Positions 16,951-25,460 of a stretch of DNA of 64,000 bases are shown one piece after another. The stretch is from the NCBI GenBank assembly GCA_964246745.1, contig CAXTRK010000004.1, positions 106,913 through 170,912 on the forward strand, read 5' to 3'. The notes beneath the pieces were generated by a model, which was given only the letters and a program-made list of their open reading frames with translations, was not told where the DNA came from and did not search any database. A program made the position numbers and the translations under genes. The DNA comes from Lichenicoccus sp964246745. GTDB taxonomy: Bacteria; Pseudomonadota; Alphaproteobacteria; Acetobacterales; Acetobacteraceae. The first letter of the stretch is position 1; each line of letters starts with the position of its first letter.

Positions 16951-18408
16951 ATGACCGAACGTAAGGCAAGACACTGGATCGGCGGCGAATGGGCTGTAAC
17001 CGGCCCGGAGCGGGACAGCATCAGCCCGGCCACAGGGGCGGTGATCGGCAGCTTTCACGACGGTGGCGTCGAGGCGGCGCATAGCGCCATCGAAGCGGCC
17101 TCGGCGGCGTTCCGGCGTGAAGGCTGGTCGTCCGACGTGATGCTGCGCAGCGCCGCGCTCAGCCATCTCGCCGACGCCTATGCCGCGCGCATGGATGAGA
17201 TCGTGGACACGCTGTGCCTTGAGAACGGCAAGCTGCGCTACGAGGCGGGATTCGAGGCGAACTTCATCGTCCGCGCGCTGCGCTTCGCCGCCGGCCTCGC
17301 GCTGCACACCTTCGGCCGTGTGCTCGATCCGCGGCCCGGGGTGCAATCGATGTCGATCCGACAGCCGGTCGGGGTCGCCGGGATCATCACCCCCTGGAAC
17401 TCGCCCGCCTACCTGTCGATCCGTTCGTTGGCGCCAGCCTTGGCGGCCGGTTGCACCGCGGTGGTGAAGATGCCCCGCCAGGCGGCGCACACGGCGCAAC
17501 TCATGAGCGAGGTGATCGCCAGCGTGCCCGAGATCCCGCCCGGCGTGGTCAACATCTTCACCGAGACCGGTTCCGATGGCGCCCGCCTCCTGGTGGACTC
17601 GCCGCTGGTGCCGACCATCAGCTTCACCGGCAGCACCGCGACCGGACGGCAGATCGCCCAGGCAGCGGCCGTGCATCTCAAGCGGGTCGGGCTGGAGCTC
17701 GGTGGCAAGACGCCGCACCTGGTGTTCGACGACGCCGACCTGAACGCCGTGCTGCCGACGCTGGAGAAGTCGTCCACGGTGTTCGCCGGGCAGTTTTGCA
17801 TGACCGGCAGCCGGATCCTGGCGCAGCGCGGCATCGCTGACCAGCTCAAGGCAGGGTTGGCGCAGCGGCTGGAGAAGGTGCGTCCCGGTCCGGCCGCGGA
17901 TCCGTCGAGCGACATGGGACCGATGATCGACAAGGCGGCGGTGGCTAGGGTCGACGCTGAGGTCGAGGAGGCGATCCGCGCTGGCGCCAAGCCGATCCTG
18001 CGCGGCGGCCCATCCAGAGAGCCGTCGCTGGCCGGCGGCGCCTTCTACCATCCGACCCTGCTGGAGGTGACGGGCCTGTCGTTGCCGATCACGCAGAAGG
18101 AGGTCTTTGGCCCGGTGCAGACGCTGCAGGTGTTTGAGGACGAGGATCAGGCGGTGGCGTTGGCCAACGACAGCGAGTATGGGCTGAGTGCCTGCATCTG
18201 GAGCCGCGATGTCGACCGGCCGATGCGGGTGGCGCGTCGCCTTGAGGCCGGTCTGATCTCCATCAATAGCTGGGCCAACCTGGCGGTGGAATTCGAGGAA
18301 GGCGGCTTCAAGTCGAGCGGCGTCGGACGGCTGGGCGGCCTCGCTTCGATGGAGGACTTCCTCGAGTATAAGCAAATCACCCAGAATTACGGCGGCGGCA
18401 GCCATTAG
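16951..18408 (+). CDS. NAD(P)-dependent aldehyde dehydrogenase
   Basis: A 485-residue ALDH-superfamily enzyme that oxidises an aldehyde to the acid. The cofactor and active-site motifs are ITPWNSP (N150), SFTGSTATGRQI (224-234), LELGGK with the general base E249, and the nucleophile C283 in GQFCMTGSRI. The PFGPxK-like segment is KEVFGPVQ. It ends with a usual oligomerisation tail. It is third in the decarboxylase operon, with the flavin reductase 44 bases downstream. A semialdehyde or benzaldehyde-type substrate is inferred from context. Confidence 0.9.
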   Translation: MTERKARHWIGGEWAVTGPERDSISPATGAVIGSFHDGGVEAAHSAIEAASAAFRREGWSSDVMLRSAALSHLADAYAARMDEIVDTLCLENGKLRYEAGFEANFIVRALRFAAGLALHTFGRVLDPRPGVQSMSIRQPVGVAGIITPWNSPAYLSIRSLAPALAAGCTAVVKMPRQAAHTAQLMSEVIASVPEIPPGVVNIFTETGSDGARLLVDSPLVPTISFTGSTATGRQIAQAAAVHLKRVGLELGGKTPHLVFDDADLNAVLPTLEKSSTVFAGQFCMTGSRILAQRGIADQLKAGLAQRLEKVRPGPAADPSSDMGPMIDKAAVARVDAEVEEAIRAGAKPILRGGPSREPSLAGGAFYHPTLLEVTGLSLPITQKEVFGPVQTLQVFEDEDQAVALANDSEYGLSACIWSRDVDRPMRVARRLEAGLISINSWANLAVEFEEGGFKSSGVGRLGGLASMEDFLEYKQITQNYGGGSH

Positions 18409-18452
18409 CGCGGAGATTGGGTCGCCTCATTCCAGCAACGTTTTGAGAAAGT

Positions 18453-19403
18453 GTGATGCAGAGCACTGCAAGCTTCGACGTCAAAAGCCTGAGGAACGCG
18501 TTGGGCGCATTCGCCACCGGCGTCACCATCGTCACCACGCGCGGACCGGCCGGTGACATCGGCTTGACGGCGAACAGCTTTTCTTCCGTCTCGCTGAACC
18601 CGCCGATGGTGCTCTGGAGCCTGGCGAGAACGTCCGCGAGCATTGACGCCTTTCGGCAGACCGCTCACTTCGCCGTGCACATCCTGTCCTCGGACCAGGA
18701 ACATCTGTCCACCCGGTTTGCTACCAAGATGACCGACAGGTTCGCCGGCATCGACCTGAACCGGGGTCCGGACGAGATACCGATGCTGACGAACTGCTCG
18801 GCACGTTTCACCTGCCGCACGGCTTTCCAGTATGAAGGCGGCGACCACGTGATCTTCGTGGGTGAGGTGGTCGAGTTCACGCACTCGAAGAGCACTCCCC
18901 TGGTGTTTCACGGTGGGCGCTACGGAATGCTGTTTCAGCAGGACGCGGCACAGCAGTCGCTTGCCAGCACGGAGAGCAGGCCGTCGCCCAACGATCTGAT
19001 GTACCTGCTGGCGCGGTCGTATTTCCGTATCCGGCAGGACGTCATCCAGGAGCCGAGGCGCCATGACTGGACTGAACTCGAATATATCGTGCTTCGGGCA
19101 CTGGGTCGGGAAGACGGTCTCCGGCTAAGCCAGTTGCAGGAGCAGAGCAACGCCTTCGGTGAAGTGGTTACACCCATGGCGATTGAGACCTTGGTCGCGC
19201 GCGGCCTCGTGCGAGTCAGCGGATCGGTTGGTCCTGATAGCGAGATCTGGATGACCGAGGCAAGCCGGCAGGCTGTCATCGAGATCATGGCAATGGTGAG
19301 CGCCAGCGAGGCCAAGGTTCTTGATGGTTTCGATACCAGCGAGATCCAAGTTCTCAAGCAACTGCTGCGACGCATAGTTTCTGTGGCCGCCGCCGCGAAG
19401 TGA
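18453..19403 (+). CDS. C1-type flavin reductase with C-terminal MarR-like domain
   Basis: A 316-residue two-domain protein. Residues 1-170 are a flavin reductase of the HpaC class (FATGVTIVTTRG, GLTANSFSSVSLNPPMVLWSL, HFAVHILSSDQ), which makes free reduced flavin from NADH for a separate monooxygenase. Residues about 190-316 form a winged-helix MarR-like region (TELEYIVLRALGREDGLRLSQLQEQ...). The size and architecture match the C1 reductase of p-hydroxyphenylacetate hydroxylase, where the C-terminal domain is an effector-binding autoinhibitory module rather than a DNA binder. It closes the decarboxylase operon. No matching flavin-dependent oxygenase component is in the window; the nearby MhpA-type hydroxylase carries its own FAD and does not need it. 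Confidence 0.83.
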   Translation: MMQSTASFDVKSLRNALGAFATGVTIVTTRGPAGDIGLTANSFSSVSLNPPMVLWSLARTSASIDAFRQTAHFAVHILSSDQEHLSTRFATKMTDRFAGIDLNRGPDEIPMLTNCSARFTCRTAFQYEGGDHVIFVGEVVEFTHSKSTPLVFHGGRYGMLFQQDAAQQSLASTESRPSPNDLMYLLARSYFRIRQDVIQEPRRHDWTELEYIVLRALGREDGLRLSQLQEQSNAFGEVVTPMAIETLVARGLVRVSGSVGPDSEIWMTEASRQAVIEIMAMVSASEAKVLDGFDTSEIQVLKQLLRRIVSVAAAAK

Positions 19404-19423
19404 CGGCGCCTTATGGTGCGTTG

Positions 19424-22315
19424 TCACCCTTTGGGATCAAGCACCTGGTGCTGCCCGTCGGGCCGGATCGGGGCCGGGGTGAGACGCTGAAGCAGGCGAT
19501 TGGTCCAGCGCCTGTAGTATGGATCGGCAGAGGGAGATCGGAAGGCCCGCAGTGGCGCCCAAAGCAGCGTCGTCGCTCGTGCGACGTCGCCGGTCGCCAG
19601 GGCCGTCTCGGCCTCGCTGAGGTCGGTCTGCGCGCCGAAGCTTGGATCCGCCAGGAACTCGCCGGCCGCCTTGCGGTCCAGGTTCTTCAGCAAGACGTCC
19701 GCCTCGCTGAAGCGGCCGCCGACAACGAGGCAGAAGGCGACGACGCTCCGGAGCGCCTGTGTGCCGCCGTTGCTCTCTCCCCAGCCGGACAGTGCGGTGC
19801 CGTAGGCCTGTTCGGCGGCGGCGACTCCCTCCGCCGCATGCCCGGCTCTGCACTCGCTGCCGGCAAGCTCGGATAGCGAGCGTGCCGCCAGAAACGATCC
19901 GGCTCCAGCCTTGGCGACGGCGTCTTGGTAGAGGCCAGCCTGGTCGCGCGCGGCCTCATCGTAACGTCCCATCTGATCGAGGGCGAGCGCCTTCTGCTCG
20001 ATCAGAGTCAGGGTTGCCTGATGGACCGGTCCGAAGCTGCCGATGAAGGCGTCGTGCAGCCGGTCATAGGCCTCGACCGCGGATGCCGGCCGTCCACGGG
20101 CAGCAAGCACCTGGGCCAGGTTCAGCTCGATCATCAGCGTGTTCGGGTGATACGGCCCGTCCAGCGCGAGCGATCGGGACAGCAGGCCGCGGAGCATCGC
20201 CTCGGCCTGGTCCGGATCGCCGAGCCGGAGCAGCGAGAAGGCTTCCAGCCGGCGCAAGGCAAGACGCTGCTCGGCATCGAATATCTCCTGGTGACGACCC
20301 GCCAAATCTGCCGCCGCCCGCAACTGGTCGTGCGCCATCCGCGCATCGCCGCCCATCAACTGGATTGTCGCCTCGGCGGTCAGCAGCCAGACCATCGCCT
20401 CGTCATGTCGGGACCCTAGGGATGCGAAGTGAAGCCGCGCCGCGGTGACCAACTGCCTTGCCCGATCCAGTCCGCCAGCCTGAAGCGAGAGCGCCTCGAT
20501 CCTCGCCTCTTGCAGCCGCACGATCGACGCATCGGGCGATCCAGGACCATAGGCCTTCTCAAAGTCGACGATGGCCCTCTTGAACGCCTGTCGCGCGGCG
20601 TTGTAGGCGCTGCGTCTCGCCAGCGAGCGAGCGGTGGCGAGGTGGATGGACGCCGCGATCCGCGGCTCTTGAGCGAAGCGGGTGTCGATGATGCCCTCGG
20701 TCTGCTGCGCTGCCTGGATCACGGTTTCCGCCGCGTTGCCGAAGCCCGCAGCACCAGCGTGGGTGAGCAGGTCCTCGGTGAGGAAGCGGTTCTCCGCCTC
20801 AGCTCTGGTCGCCTGCTGGCGTGCCTCATTGCCGTCACGCAGCGCGATCAGGCCCGCAAGACCGGTGCCGGCGAGCCCGAGCACCAGCGACACCACGAAC
20901 AGGATCAGCCACGGGCGTTGCTGGCGGTTGCGCTGCGCACGGGCGGAGAGGAGGGCCGTCTCATAACGTTGCGCCGCCTGCCGCCGCGCCTCCTCGTCAC
21001 GCCGTTCCAGCGTCTCCAGCCGTTCGGCAAGGGCGGACGCCGAGGTAATCCGCCGTTGCGGATCTCGGGCGGCGGTATCGCTGATGTCGGCGATCAGCAG
21101 CGGCGAGGCGATGTCCTGCTCCCAACCGGCGCGGAGCGGCCGGTCCAGCTCGCCCGCCGCCATCTGGTAGAGCAGCATGCCGAGCGCGTGTATGTCGCTC
21201 GCAGACGTCAGCACCCCTCGATCGTCCGGTCCCAGAGCGGAACGAGACGGGAATGCGGGATCTGCCGCATTCTCCAAGCATCGCGAGGTCGACAGGCTTG
21301 CGGCGGTGAAGCCGACCAGGCGCAGGACACGGCCGCCGCTTGCGTCCTCCGCGACCAACACATGCGCCGCCTTGAGGTCGCCGTGCAGAATACCGAGACC
21401 GTGCGCATCGGCAACGATACGGGCGATGTCGGCAACGATGCCGATGCGCTCCTCGAACCAGATCCGCTGCAGGCCGCCCCGTGCCGCGACCCAATCGTGC
21501 AGGCTGATGCCGCCATAGTGGCTTTCTATAAAGTATGGCCGCACGTTGAAGTCGGCTTCGAGAACGCGCACGAAGCCCGGTCGATCTCCCCCCTTGCCGT
21601 GCAGGAGCCGGGAGAGAGCGGCCTCTCGCTCGATCATGCCCAACTGCTCGCCAGTCTCGGCGAACTTGAAGACCCGCAGCTCCTGGGTGTCGTCATGCTT
21701 GCCCAGCCAGATCTGGCCGATCTTTGAAGTCCCGAGCTCCCTGAGCAGCCGCCACTGCGGCCGGTTCGGAACGATCCCGCCGGCGCTGAGGCCGAGCAGC
21801 GGGATCTCGTGACGAACCACGTTCTGCCGCTCCGCGGCCACTCCCAGACGATAGCCGATCTTCGGAATGACCTCGATGATCCGGCGTCCCTGGTCACCGA
21901 GCACCAGGCGCAGCTTCGACACCGCGGTCGTTACCGATCCATCGGAGACATCGGCTTCCGGCCAGACGGTGTCGATCAGCTCCTCCTTGGTCGCGATCTG
22001 ACCGCCGAGGACGAGCAAGGCATGGAACACGCCCAACGGTTTTGTTTCAACCGGGCATCGTCGACCGCCGACCCGCAGCTCCCAACGGCTCTCGTCAAAC
22101 TCGATCTCGCCGATGCGCCAAATTCGACATCCGGTGGATGACTCCGCCTTGTCCAGCGGGCGTGGTGCCCGTCTGACCAAGCGACTTGGGGATCCGACGA
22201 CGCCCAGTTGCCTAGCTCCCACCTCAAGATGCTGCTTTCGAGGACCATGATGGGCCGCACCAAGTGTGTCAAGACTGAAGACACTTTTCGAGATCCAATG
22301 ATCATGAGTTAGCAA
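19424..22315 (-). CDS. Winged-helix / degenerate Ser/Thr kinase / TPR membrane protein
   Basis: A 963-residue multidomain signalling protein. Residues about 65-158 are an OmpR/CadC-type winged helix (ETKPLGVFHALLVLGG, GSVTTAVSKLRLVLGD, IPKIGYRL). Residues about 188-435 are a kinase-like domain. One transmembrane helix lies at 468-491 and the rest is alpha-helical repeats of TPR type. The kinase keeps the ATP lysine (K217) and the catalytic Asp in HGDLK (D313). The Mg-binding Asn is His (H318 in KAAHVLV) and the DFG motif reads GFT (335-337), so catalysis is doubtful. The start is uncertain: the longest reading begins at TTG 22315 and the first 60 residues have no recognisable domain. It is convergent with the flavin reductase and divergent from the porin. 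Confidence 0.8.
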   Translation of the reverse strand: MLTHDHWISKSVFSLDTLGAAHHGPRKQHLEVGARQLGVVGSPSRLVRRAPRPLDKAESSTGCRIWRIGEIEFDESRWELRVGGRRCPVETKPLGVFHALLVLGGQIATKEELIDTVWPEADVSDGSVTTAVSKLRLVLGDQGRRIIEVIPKIGYRLGVAAERQNVVRHEIPLLGLSAGGIVPNRPQWRLLRELGTSKIGQIWLGKHDDTQELRVFKFAETGEQLGMIEREAALSRLLHGKGGDRPGFVRVLEADFNVRPYFIESHYGGISLHDWVAARGGLQRIWFEERIGIVADIARIVADAHGLGILHGDLKAAHVLVAEDASGGRVLRLVGFTAASLSTSRCLENAADPAFPSRSALGPDDRGVLTSASDIHALGMLLYQMAAGELDRPLRAGWEQDIASPLLIADISDTAARDPQRRITSASALAERLETLERRDEEARRQAAQRYETALLSARAQRNRQQRPWLILFVVSLVLGLAGTGLAGLIALRDGNEARQQATRAEAENRFLTEDLLTHAGAAGFGNAAETVIQAAQQTEGIIDTRFAQEPRIAASIHLATARSLARRSAYNAARQAFKRAIVDFEKAYGPGSPDASIVRLQEARIEALSLQAGGLDRARQLVTAARLHFASLGSRHDEAMVWLLTAEATIQLMGGDARMAHDQLRAAADLAGRHQEIFDAEQRLALRRLEAFSLLRLGDPDQAEAMLRGLLSRSLALDGPYHPNTLMIELNLAQVLAARGRPASAVEAYDRLHDAFIGSFGPVHQATLTLIEQKALALDQMGRYDEAARDQAGLYQDAVAKAGAGSFLAARSLSELAGSECRAGHAAEGVAAAEQAYGTALSGWGESNGGTQALRSVVAFCLVVGGRFSEADVLLKNLDRKAAGEFLADPSFGAQTDLSEAETALATGDVARATTLLWAPLRAFRSPSADPYYRRWTNRLLQRLTPAPIRPDGQHQVLDPKG

Positions 22316-22687
22316 AACGCTGATTTCATTGGAGAAAATTAGCGTGAGAAAACCGCAAGAATTTCCTCAAGACCGCAATGCCCGTGTCGTTCAAAATTTG
22401 CTGGCGCAAACAACACGGGCAGGAGAGATGTAGTGTTCAGGCAGCGAAGGATCGAGGTGAGTCCCGTGCAATCGCCCTTAACAGGGATGATCGAAATCCG
22501 CGACGCGGCCAAAAGGTCCTGATGTCGGCCTCCTCGTTCGGCCTCGTCGCTTGAACGACTCGATCGTGGCTGCCGGTGAGTTTTGGTTCATAACGTTAAT
22601 GAGAGAGGCAACAGCCTGCGCGATGGCGGCCAAACCGGGTTTCTATTGTCACCAAGATTAATCATAAAGTCGGGAAGAACAGTTCAA
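22316..22687. other. Divergent intergenic region, kinase-like gene / porin
   Basis: These 372 bases separate two divergent genes and are more AT-rich than the flanks. They must hold both promoters and the porin leader. I found no clear -35/-10 pair, strong palindrome or RNA-gene fold. A purine-rich GGGAAGA (about 22672-22678) before the porin ATG is the only likely ribosome site. Confidence 0.5.
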
Positions 22688-24208
22688 ATGAACCAATCGG
22701 TCAAAACGATCTCAATGCAGCTCCGCGAGGCAGCGGCGGTTTCCGGCCACCGAGGCGTCGGCCTGGGCGTGCTGTTGGCAGCTTCCTTCATCTGCGCCTC
22801 GGCGCACGCGCAGTCCGCGTCTTCGTCGCGCCCCTCGGCTGAAAGCGACTCGCTGATCGATCCACAGCTTCTGATCGCGTCGACCACTTCTTCGCAGGGA
22901 CCAGCGACGCCTCCGCCCGGGGTCACGTCTCCGCAAGCGACACTGCCGGGCGGAGAACTGCCCTCAGCGCCACCGCCGGCGAGCGACCCCTATGCCGCGG
23001 TGCAGTGGAAAGGCCTCATCTTCAACCTGCCGCCGCCGGCGGCGACGGTCGACGGCGACTACCCGCTCCGTCGGAAGCTCGCCGAGGATTACGGGATCGG
23101 CTACAACGCGTGGTCGGTCAACCTGTTCTACGACAACGTGTTGCGCCACAACCACTCCGGGGCACAGGTGTATAACGGCCAGAAGCCGACAGGGGACACC
23201 TTGAACAACGTCGACGTGGTGGTCGACCTCAGCCGCTACGGCATCCCTGATGGTCAGATCGTGGTAGCGGGTGTCTATCAGAACGACTCCTGGAATCCCG
23301 GAGCGCCGACCACCATCAATCTTGGAACGTTGACCTACTACCAAACGCTGTTCAACAAGCATCTCGAGTTCAAGGCTGGCCTCATCGCCGGCACCTTCGA
23401 GTTCTACGGCTCCTATACCGGCGGCAGCCTCGGCGGCGGCATCTTTGGACCGGCCGGCGCGCCGTTCCAGGAGGCGGGCGATACAACCGAAGGCGTCCCC
23501 ACCTACGGCGCGATCCTCACCGGTCATCCAACCGACCATATCTACGACAAGATCGGCATACTGAGGTCGGCTAATCCTGGCGGCGTCGTCCTGGAACACA
23601 ACTTCAACCCGACCGGCACCCGGTTCAGCACGCCCAACACTGGCGCCTTCGTCATCAACGAGCTGGGCTACAAGGCGCAGCCCACGCCGAACGGCGGCTC
23701 GACCTGGATCCGCTTCGGCAGCGCGATCAGCGGGGCACACTACACGGAGTTTGACCACTCGAGGCTCCGCGGCGCCGACAACTACCTGCTCTACCTGAAT
23801 GCCGACCAGCAGATCCTGGGCGTCTCCAACAAGCCTCGCCAAGCCTATCGCGGCCTGTACGCCGGGTTCTCGATCTCCTACGTGCCGCCGAACTTCAACT
23901 TGTTCTCCCAATATTACGAGGCGCGCCTCTATGGCCTTGGTCTGTTTCCGGGGCGGCCATTTGATCAGATATCCCTGGTCGCCACCGACTCCGAGTTCAG
24001 CGGCATCGCGTATCACGCGGCGGTGGCGGCGCGCCGTACCGCGCACAGGGACACGCAGTCGGTGACCTTGTCCTACAGCTACAGCGTCATCCACGGCTTC
24101 CTGCTCGATGCGGCGGTCGGCTACACCAATAATCCGTCGCCGCTGACCTACACCTCCACCACCGGAAGCGCGCTCAACTTGATAGCGGGCGCGGCACTGT
24201 TCTTTTGA
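22688..24208 (+). CDS. OprB-family carbohydrate-selective porin
   Basis: A 506-residue outer-membrane porin. The precursor has a Sec signal (basic start, hydrophobic GVGLGVLLAASFICASAHAQS with cleavage after AHA) and a Pro/Ser-rich spacer. A beta-barrel of the OprB family follows, with alternating aromatic strands such as NAWSVNLFYDN, VVVAGVYQNDSW, LEFKAGLIAGTFEFYGSY and a C-terminal aromatic residue (ALFF). ATG 22688 is chosen because the signal peptide starts there; ATG 22583 would add 35 unrelated residues. It leads a run of MFS carrier and periplasmic binding protein genes, suggesting joint uptake of a sugar or small polar solute. Confidence 0.85.
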   Translation: MNQSVKTISMQLREAAAVSGHRGVGLGVLLAASFICASAHAQSASSSRPSAESDSLIDPQLLIASTTSSQGPATPPPGVTSPQATLPGGELPSAPPPASDPYAAVQWKGLIFNLPPPAATVDGDYPLRRKLAEDYGIGYNAWSVNLFYDNVLRHNHSGAQVYNGQKPTGDTLNNVDVVVDLSRYGIPDGQIVVAGVYQNDSWNPGAPTTINLGTLTYYQTLFNKHLEFKAGLIAGTFEFYGSYTGGSLGGGIFGPAGAPFQEAGDTTEGVPTYGAILTGHPTDHIYDKIGILRSANPGGVVLEHNFNPTGTRFSTPNTGAFVINELGYKAQPTPNGGSTWIRFGSAISGAHYTEFDHSRLRGADNYLLYLNADQQILGVSNKPRQAYRGLYAGFSISYVPPNFNLFSQYYEARLYGLGLFPGRPFDQISLVATDSEFSGIAYHAAVAARRTAHRDTQSVTLSYSYSVIHGFLLDAAVGYTNNPSPLTYTSTTGSALNLIAGAALFF

Positions 24209-24233
24209 ACCTTGCGACTTGGCTGGAACAACC

Positions 24234-25460
24234 ATGATTGACGTCGCAGCAACGACAAACGCGGGAGAGGCCGAGCGGTGGGTCGACCGGGACTGGCTGG
24301 CGGTGGCCGCGGCAATGCTGGGCCAGATCCTGTCGCTCAGCCCGCTTACCATCTACACCTTCGGCGTGTTCATCCGCCCGCTTCACGCCGAATTCGGATG
24401 GAGTCGCACCGAACTCGCGGTCGCGATCTCGCTATCACAGTTCACGATCGGACTGTCCTCGCCATTCTGGGGAATGGCGAGCGACCGGTTCGGGCCGCGC
24501 GTGCTGCTGTTGCCGGCGGTCGTCGGTCTGGGCGTGCTGGTCGCATCGCTCGATCTGCTAACGCCGCATCTCTGGCACCTCTATTTGGTGTTCCTGGTGA
24601 TCTCGATCGTGGGACCGTCGCCGGTGCTGTACTCGGCGGTGCTGGCGCGGCTATTCAACCGGCGCCTTGGCCTCACGCTCGGGCTGGCGGTGATGGGGAT
24701 CGGCATCGGCTCAGCCCTGATGCCGCCTTTCGCGCAGCACCTGATCGGGTCGCTGGGCTGGCGCCACGCCTACCTTGCACTCGGCGTGACCAGCATTGTG
24801 ATCAGCCTGCCAGCCGCCCTGGTGGCGACCCGTCACGTGCATGGTCCAACCTCACATCGGAGGGACGCGTCTGTCGTGGCGGTGCTGCCATCAGTGCGCA
24901 CGCGTCCCTTCGTGCTGATCGCCGCCGTGTTCGTGCTGCTCGGCGTCGCCAGCATCGGCACGCTTACCCAGTTCGTGCCGATGATGATCGATCGAGGCTT
25001 CAGCCCGGGCGCTGCGGCGCGCCTCGCCGCACTGATCGGCATTGCCGCTCTCGTCAGCCGCGGCGGCACCGGCTGGTTGCTGGACCAAGTGCAAGGCCCG
25101 CGTGTGCTGGCGGCGGTGTCGCTGCTGCTGGTGGTGGCCTTTCTCCTGCTCGGCTTGCGCATCGGGGGCGCCGCACTTTACCTCGTGCCGGTTCTGCTAG
25201 GCCTCGCGATCGGCGCCGAGACCGATTTTGTCGCCTTCCTGACCCGCCGTTACTTCCCGCAGGAACTGTTCGGGCGCCTGTTCGGGTTGCTGTTCCTCGC
25301 CTTCACCGTAGGCGGCGGAACCGGGCCGATCCTGATGGGCCTCAGCTTCGACCGGCTGGGCGGATACAGCCCGGCCCTGATGCTGTTCGCCGTCCTCGGC
25401 ATCATCACCATGTTCCTGGCGCTGGGGGTGCCGAAGTACCGTGTCCCGCAGCCGGTCTGA
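24234..25460 (+). CDS. MFS transporter (monocarboxylate-porter-like)
   Basis: A 408-residue, twelve-helix inner-membrane carrier. After a short polar N-terminus the first helix reads WLAVAAAMLGQILSLSPLTIYTFGVFIRPL. The loop GMASDRFGPRVLLL between helices 2 and 3 is the MFS A-motif. The pattern of a long first periplasmic loop, FGWSRTEL and RLFNRRLGLTLGLAVMGIGIGSAL is that of the monocarboxylate/oxalate-formate type MFS group. The start is ATG 24234 behind GGAA. It begins 25 bases after the porin stop, and its own stop overlaps the next gene. Substrate unknown. Confidence 0.85.
   Translation: MIDVAATTNAGEAERWVDRDWLAVAAAMLGQILSLSPLTIYTFGVFIRPLHAEFGWSRTELAVAISLSQFTIGLSSPFWGMASDRFGPRVLLLPAVVGLGVLVASLDLLTPHLWHLYLVFLVISIVGPSPVLYSAVLARLFNRRLGLTLGLAVMGIGIGSALMPPFAQHLIGSLGWRHAYLALGVTSIVISLPAALVATRHVHGPTSHRRDASVVAVLPSVRTRPFVLIAAVFVLLGVASIGTLTQFVPMMIDRGFSPGAAARLAALIGIAALVSRGGTGWLLDQVQGPRVLAAVSLLLVVAFLLLGLRIGGAALYLVPVLLGLAIGAETDFVAFLTRRYFPQELFGRLFGLLFLAFTVGGGTGPILMGLSFDRLGGYSPALMLFAVLGIITMFLALGVPKYRVPQPV

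Noticed and set aside
16219..18405. 728-codon open frame on the minus strand opposite the symporter and ALDH genes
   Set aside because: It is the antisense shadow of two convincing genes in GC-rich DNA. Its product is low-complexity Arg/His/Gln-rich with no domain.
22964..24352. 462-codon minus-strand frame opposite the porin
   Set aside because: Shadow of the porin gene with no recognisable motif and no ribosome site.
24278..25459. Long plus-strand open frame running through the MFS gene into the binding-protein gene
   Set aside because: The first 394 codons are an out-of-frame shadow of the MFS carrier. Only the part from 25460 onward is a real gene.
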